Origin: JALZKA01 sp963721645
GTDB lineage: Bacteria; Actinomycetota; Thermoleophilia; Solirubrobacterales; 70-9
Length of the DNA: 64,000 nt
NCBI GenBank assembly: GCA_963721645.1
Contig: CAVRJK010000002.1
Location: 1,426,001-1,490,000 of the forward strand
Direction: 5' to 3'
Of the stretch, positions 62,863 through 64,000 are shown in pieces (position 1 is the stretch's first letter; each line of letters begins with the position of its first letter). Under the pieces are notes generated by a model. That model saw only the letters and a program-made list of their open reading frames with translations, searched no databases and was not told the DNA's origin. The position numbers and the translations under genes are program-made.

Positions 62863-64000
62863 GTGCGGGAAGACGCTGACGCCCCTGTCGACGGCTTTTC
62901 GCCCGTCGACGAGCCTTCGCTGGGCTCTGACGATGCCGCACTTCGTCGCCGCGCCGAGATTGGAGAGGGAGCGCTCAGACATCGCGTTGCCAGAGGCACG
63001 ATCATCAACGCCGTTTTCCTGGTCGGCATCAACGCGCTGACCATCTTCCAGGGCCTGCTCGTCGCTCGCCTCCTCGGAGCCGCGGAGTACGGCTTGTGGG
63101 GGTTGCTGCTGATCATCTTCGGGACGCTGGCGTTTCTGAGTTCGGTCGGCCTGACCGACAAGTACATTCAGCAGGACCACCCGGACCAGGAGGCGGCGTT
63201 CCAGGTTGCCTTCACCCTGCAGGCGCTCCTGAGCGTCTTCTTCGCGATCGTTGCACTTGCGGCGGTCCCACTGAGTGCCCTCCTCTACGACGCGCCCGAG
63301 ATCGTGCTACCGGGGCTGCTGACCGCCCTCGCGATGCCGCTGATCGCGCTTGAAACTCCTGTGTGGGTTTTCTACCGCCGCATGGACTTCGCGCGCACCC
63401 GCCTGCTTTCAGCGGTCAGACCAGCGGTGATGTTCGTGGTAACGGTCCCGCTGGCGGCGGCCGGAGTGGGCTTTTGGTCACTCGTCATCGGCAGCCTCGC
63501 CGGCGTCGTCGCCGGCGCGGTCGCTTCTGTGGTCGTTTCGCCGTACAAGCTGCGGCTGCGATACGAGCGCGGCGCGGTCAGGGAGTACACGAGCTTTTCC
63601 TGGCCGATTCTGGCCAGCGCACTCATGACGGTTGTGACCTTCCAGGTGCCGGCCGCCATCGCGTCGCGCGCCATCGGTCCGGCGGCCATCGGGGCGATCA
63701 CGCTCACCTCGCAGATCACCCAGTACACCAAGCGCCTGGACCAGGTAGTCACGCATGCGCTCTACCCGGCTATCTGCGCCGTGAAGGACCAGCGTGACCT
63801 CCTCTTCGAGTCGTTTTCGAAGTCCAACCGTCTGGCAGTCATGTGGGGGTTTCCAGTCGGCGTCGGGGTCGCGCTGTTCGCGGACCAGCTGGTAGTCGCG
63901 GTCCTCGGTGACGATTGGGAGCTCGCGGTGCCGCTCATCCAGGTGCTTGGTCTAGCCGCGGCGATCGACCAGATCGGATTCAACTGGACCGCGATCGCCA
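62863..64000 (+). CDS. Polysaccharide flippase (Wzx/MATE-like), runs off the right edge
   Basis: At least 379 codons from GTG at 62863, still open at the edge. A 45-residue acidic cytoplasmic leader precedes TIINAVFLVGINALTIFQGL, then LLVARLLGAAEYGLWGLLLI, with the repeated 14-helix flippase pattern (SSVGLTDKYIQQDHPDQEAA, LRYERGAVREYTSFSWPILA). The AAEYG...SVGL pair is the polysaccharide_synt family signature. This would export the product of the adjacent glycan genes; a first, frame-damaged flippase lies at 31684. Confidence 0.9.
   Translation, partial: MREDADAPVDGFSPVDEPSLGSDDAALRRRAEIGEGALRHRVARGTIINAVFLVGINALTIFQGLLVARLLGAAEYGLWGLLLIIFGTLAFLSSVGLTDKYIQQDHPDQEAAFQVAFTLQALLSVFFAIVALAAVPLSALLYDAPEIVLPGLLTALAMPLIALETPVWVFYRRMDFARTRLLSAVRPAVMFVVTVPLAAAGVGFWSLVIGSLAGVVAGAVASVVVSPYKLRLRYERGAVREYTSFSWPILASALMTVVTFQVPAAIASRAIGPAAIGAITLTSQITQYTKRLDQVVTHALYPAICAVKDQRDLLFESFSKSNRLAVMWGFPVGVGVALFADQLVVAVLGDDWELAVPLIQVLGLAAAIDQIGFNWTAIA

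Overview
The window is a GC-rich stretch (roughly two thirds G+C by eye) of a bacterial chromosome. Gene content suggests an actinobacterium, most likely of the class Thermoleophilia (Solirubrobacterales/Gaiellales-like). The reasons are an A2-type aa3 cytochrome oxidase operon, a GuaB3-type IMP dehydrogenase-like gene, an HU/pyrF/fruK block, a uS9 protein with a long acidic N-terminus, frequent GTG/TTG starts, and families of short palindromes (GGGGTCAGACCCC and GGTGCCAGGCACC). The class assignment is inference; no rRNA gene is present. I found no tRNA, rRNA, CRISPR array, transposase or phage gene.

Region 1 (1-7.9 kb) is the respiratory block. On the plus strand are the end of ctaA, then ctaB, two tiny membrane-protein genes and a diheme cytochrome c lipoprotein; a CBS-domain gene lies between them on the minus strand. 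Converging on these, on the minus strand, is the operon ctaC-ctaD-usp-like-ctaE-TM/usp-like. Two related UspA-like proteins are thus translationally interleaved with the oxidase subunits. Region 2 (7.9-15.4 kb) holds a glycosyltransferase, an FMN-dependent lactate-type oxidase, a zinc-ribbon protein, a secreted protein, a three-gene ABC exporter and a DsbA-like protein. Region 3 (15.4-28 kb, all minus strand) is housekeeping: infA, enoyl-CoA hydratase, HIT protein, CCA/poly(A) polymerase-like protein, alr, nnrD/E, acpS, a DUF3352-like lipoprotein, glmS, glmM, rpsI, rplM. Many of these genes overlap by 1-4 bases.

Region 4 (28-39.2 kb) and region 6 (46-64 kb) are surface-glycan loci. They contain two flippase genes, glycosyltransferases of several families (GT2, GT4, GT8, GT39-like), gmd and a damaged fcl (GDP-fucose), glf (UDP-galactofuranose), two acyltransferase-3 genes, and about eight methyltransferase-like genes (TylF, FkbM, CmcI and class I types). 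A large exported protein has one intact-looking and one degenerate glycosidase domain. Together these predict a heavily methylated and acylated extracellular polysaccharide. Region 5 (39.2-46 kb) is a housekeeping island between the two glycan loci: hup-pyrF-lysM-dac-fruK, ending in a clear terminator, then guaB3-guaA.

A general caution concerns frameshifts. At least 20 breaks interrupt otherwise well-conserved genes, including essential ones (guaA, alr, ctaE). In the first 45 kb the single-break genes all have length equal to one extra base. I read these mainly as uncorrected indels of a long-read or metagenome assembly, not as biology. The affected genes are annotated at full length with the break positions stated.
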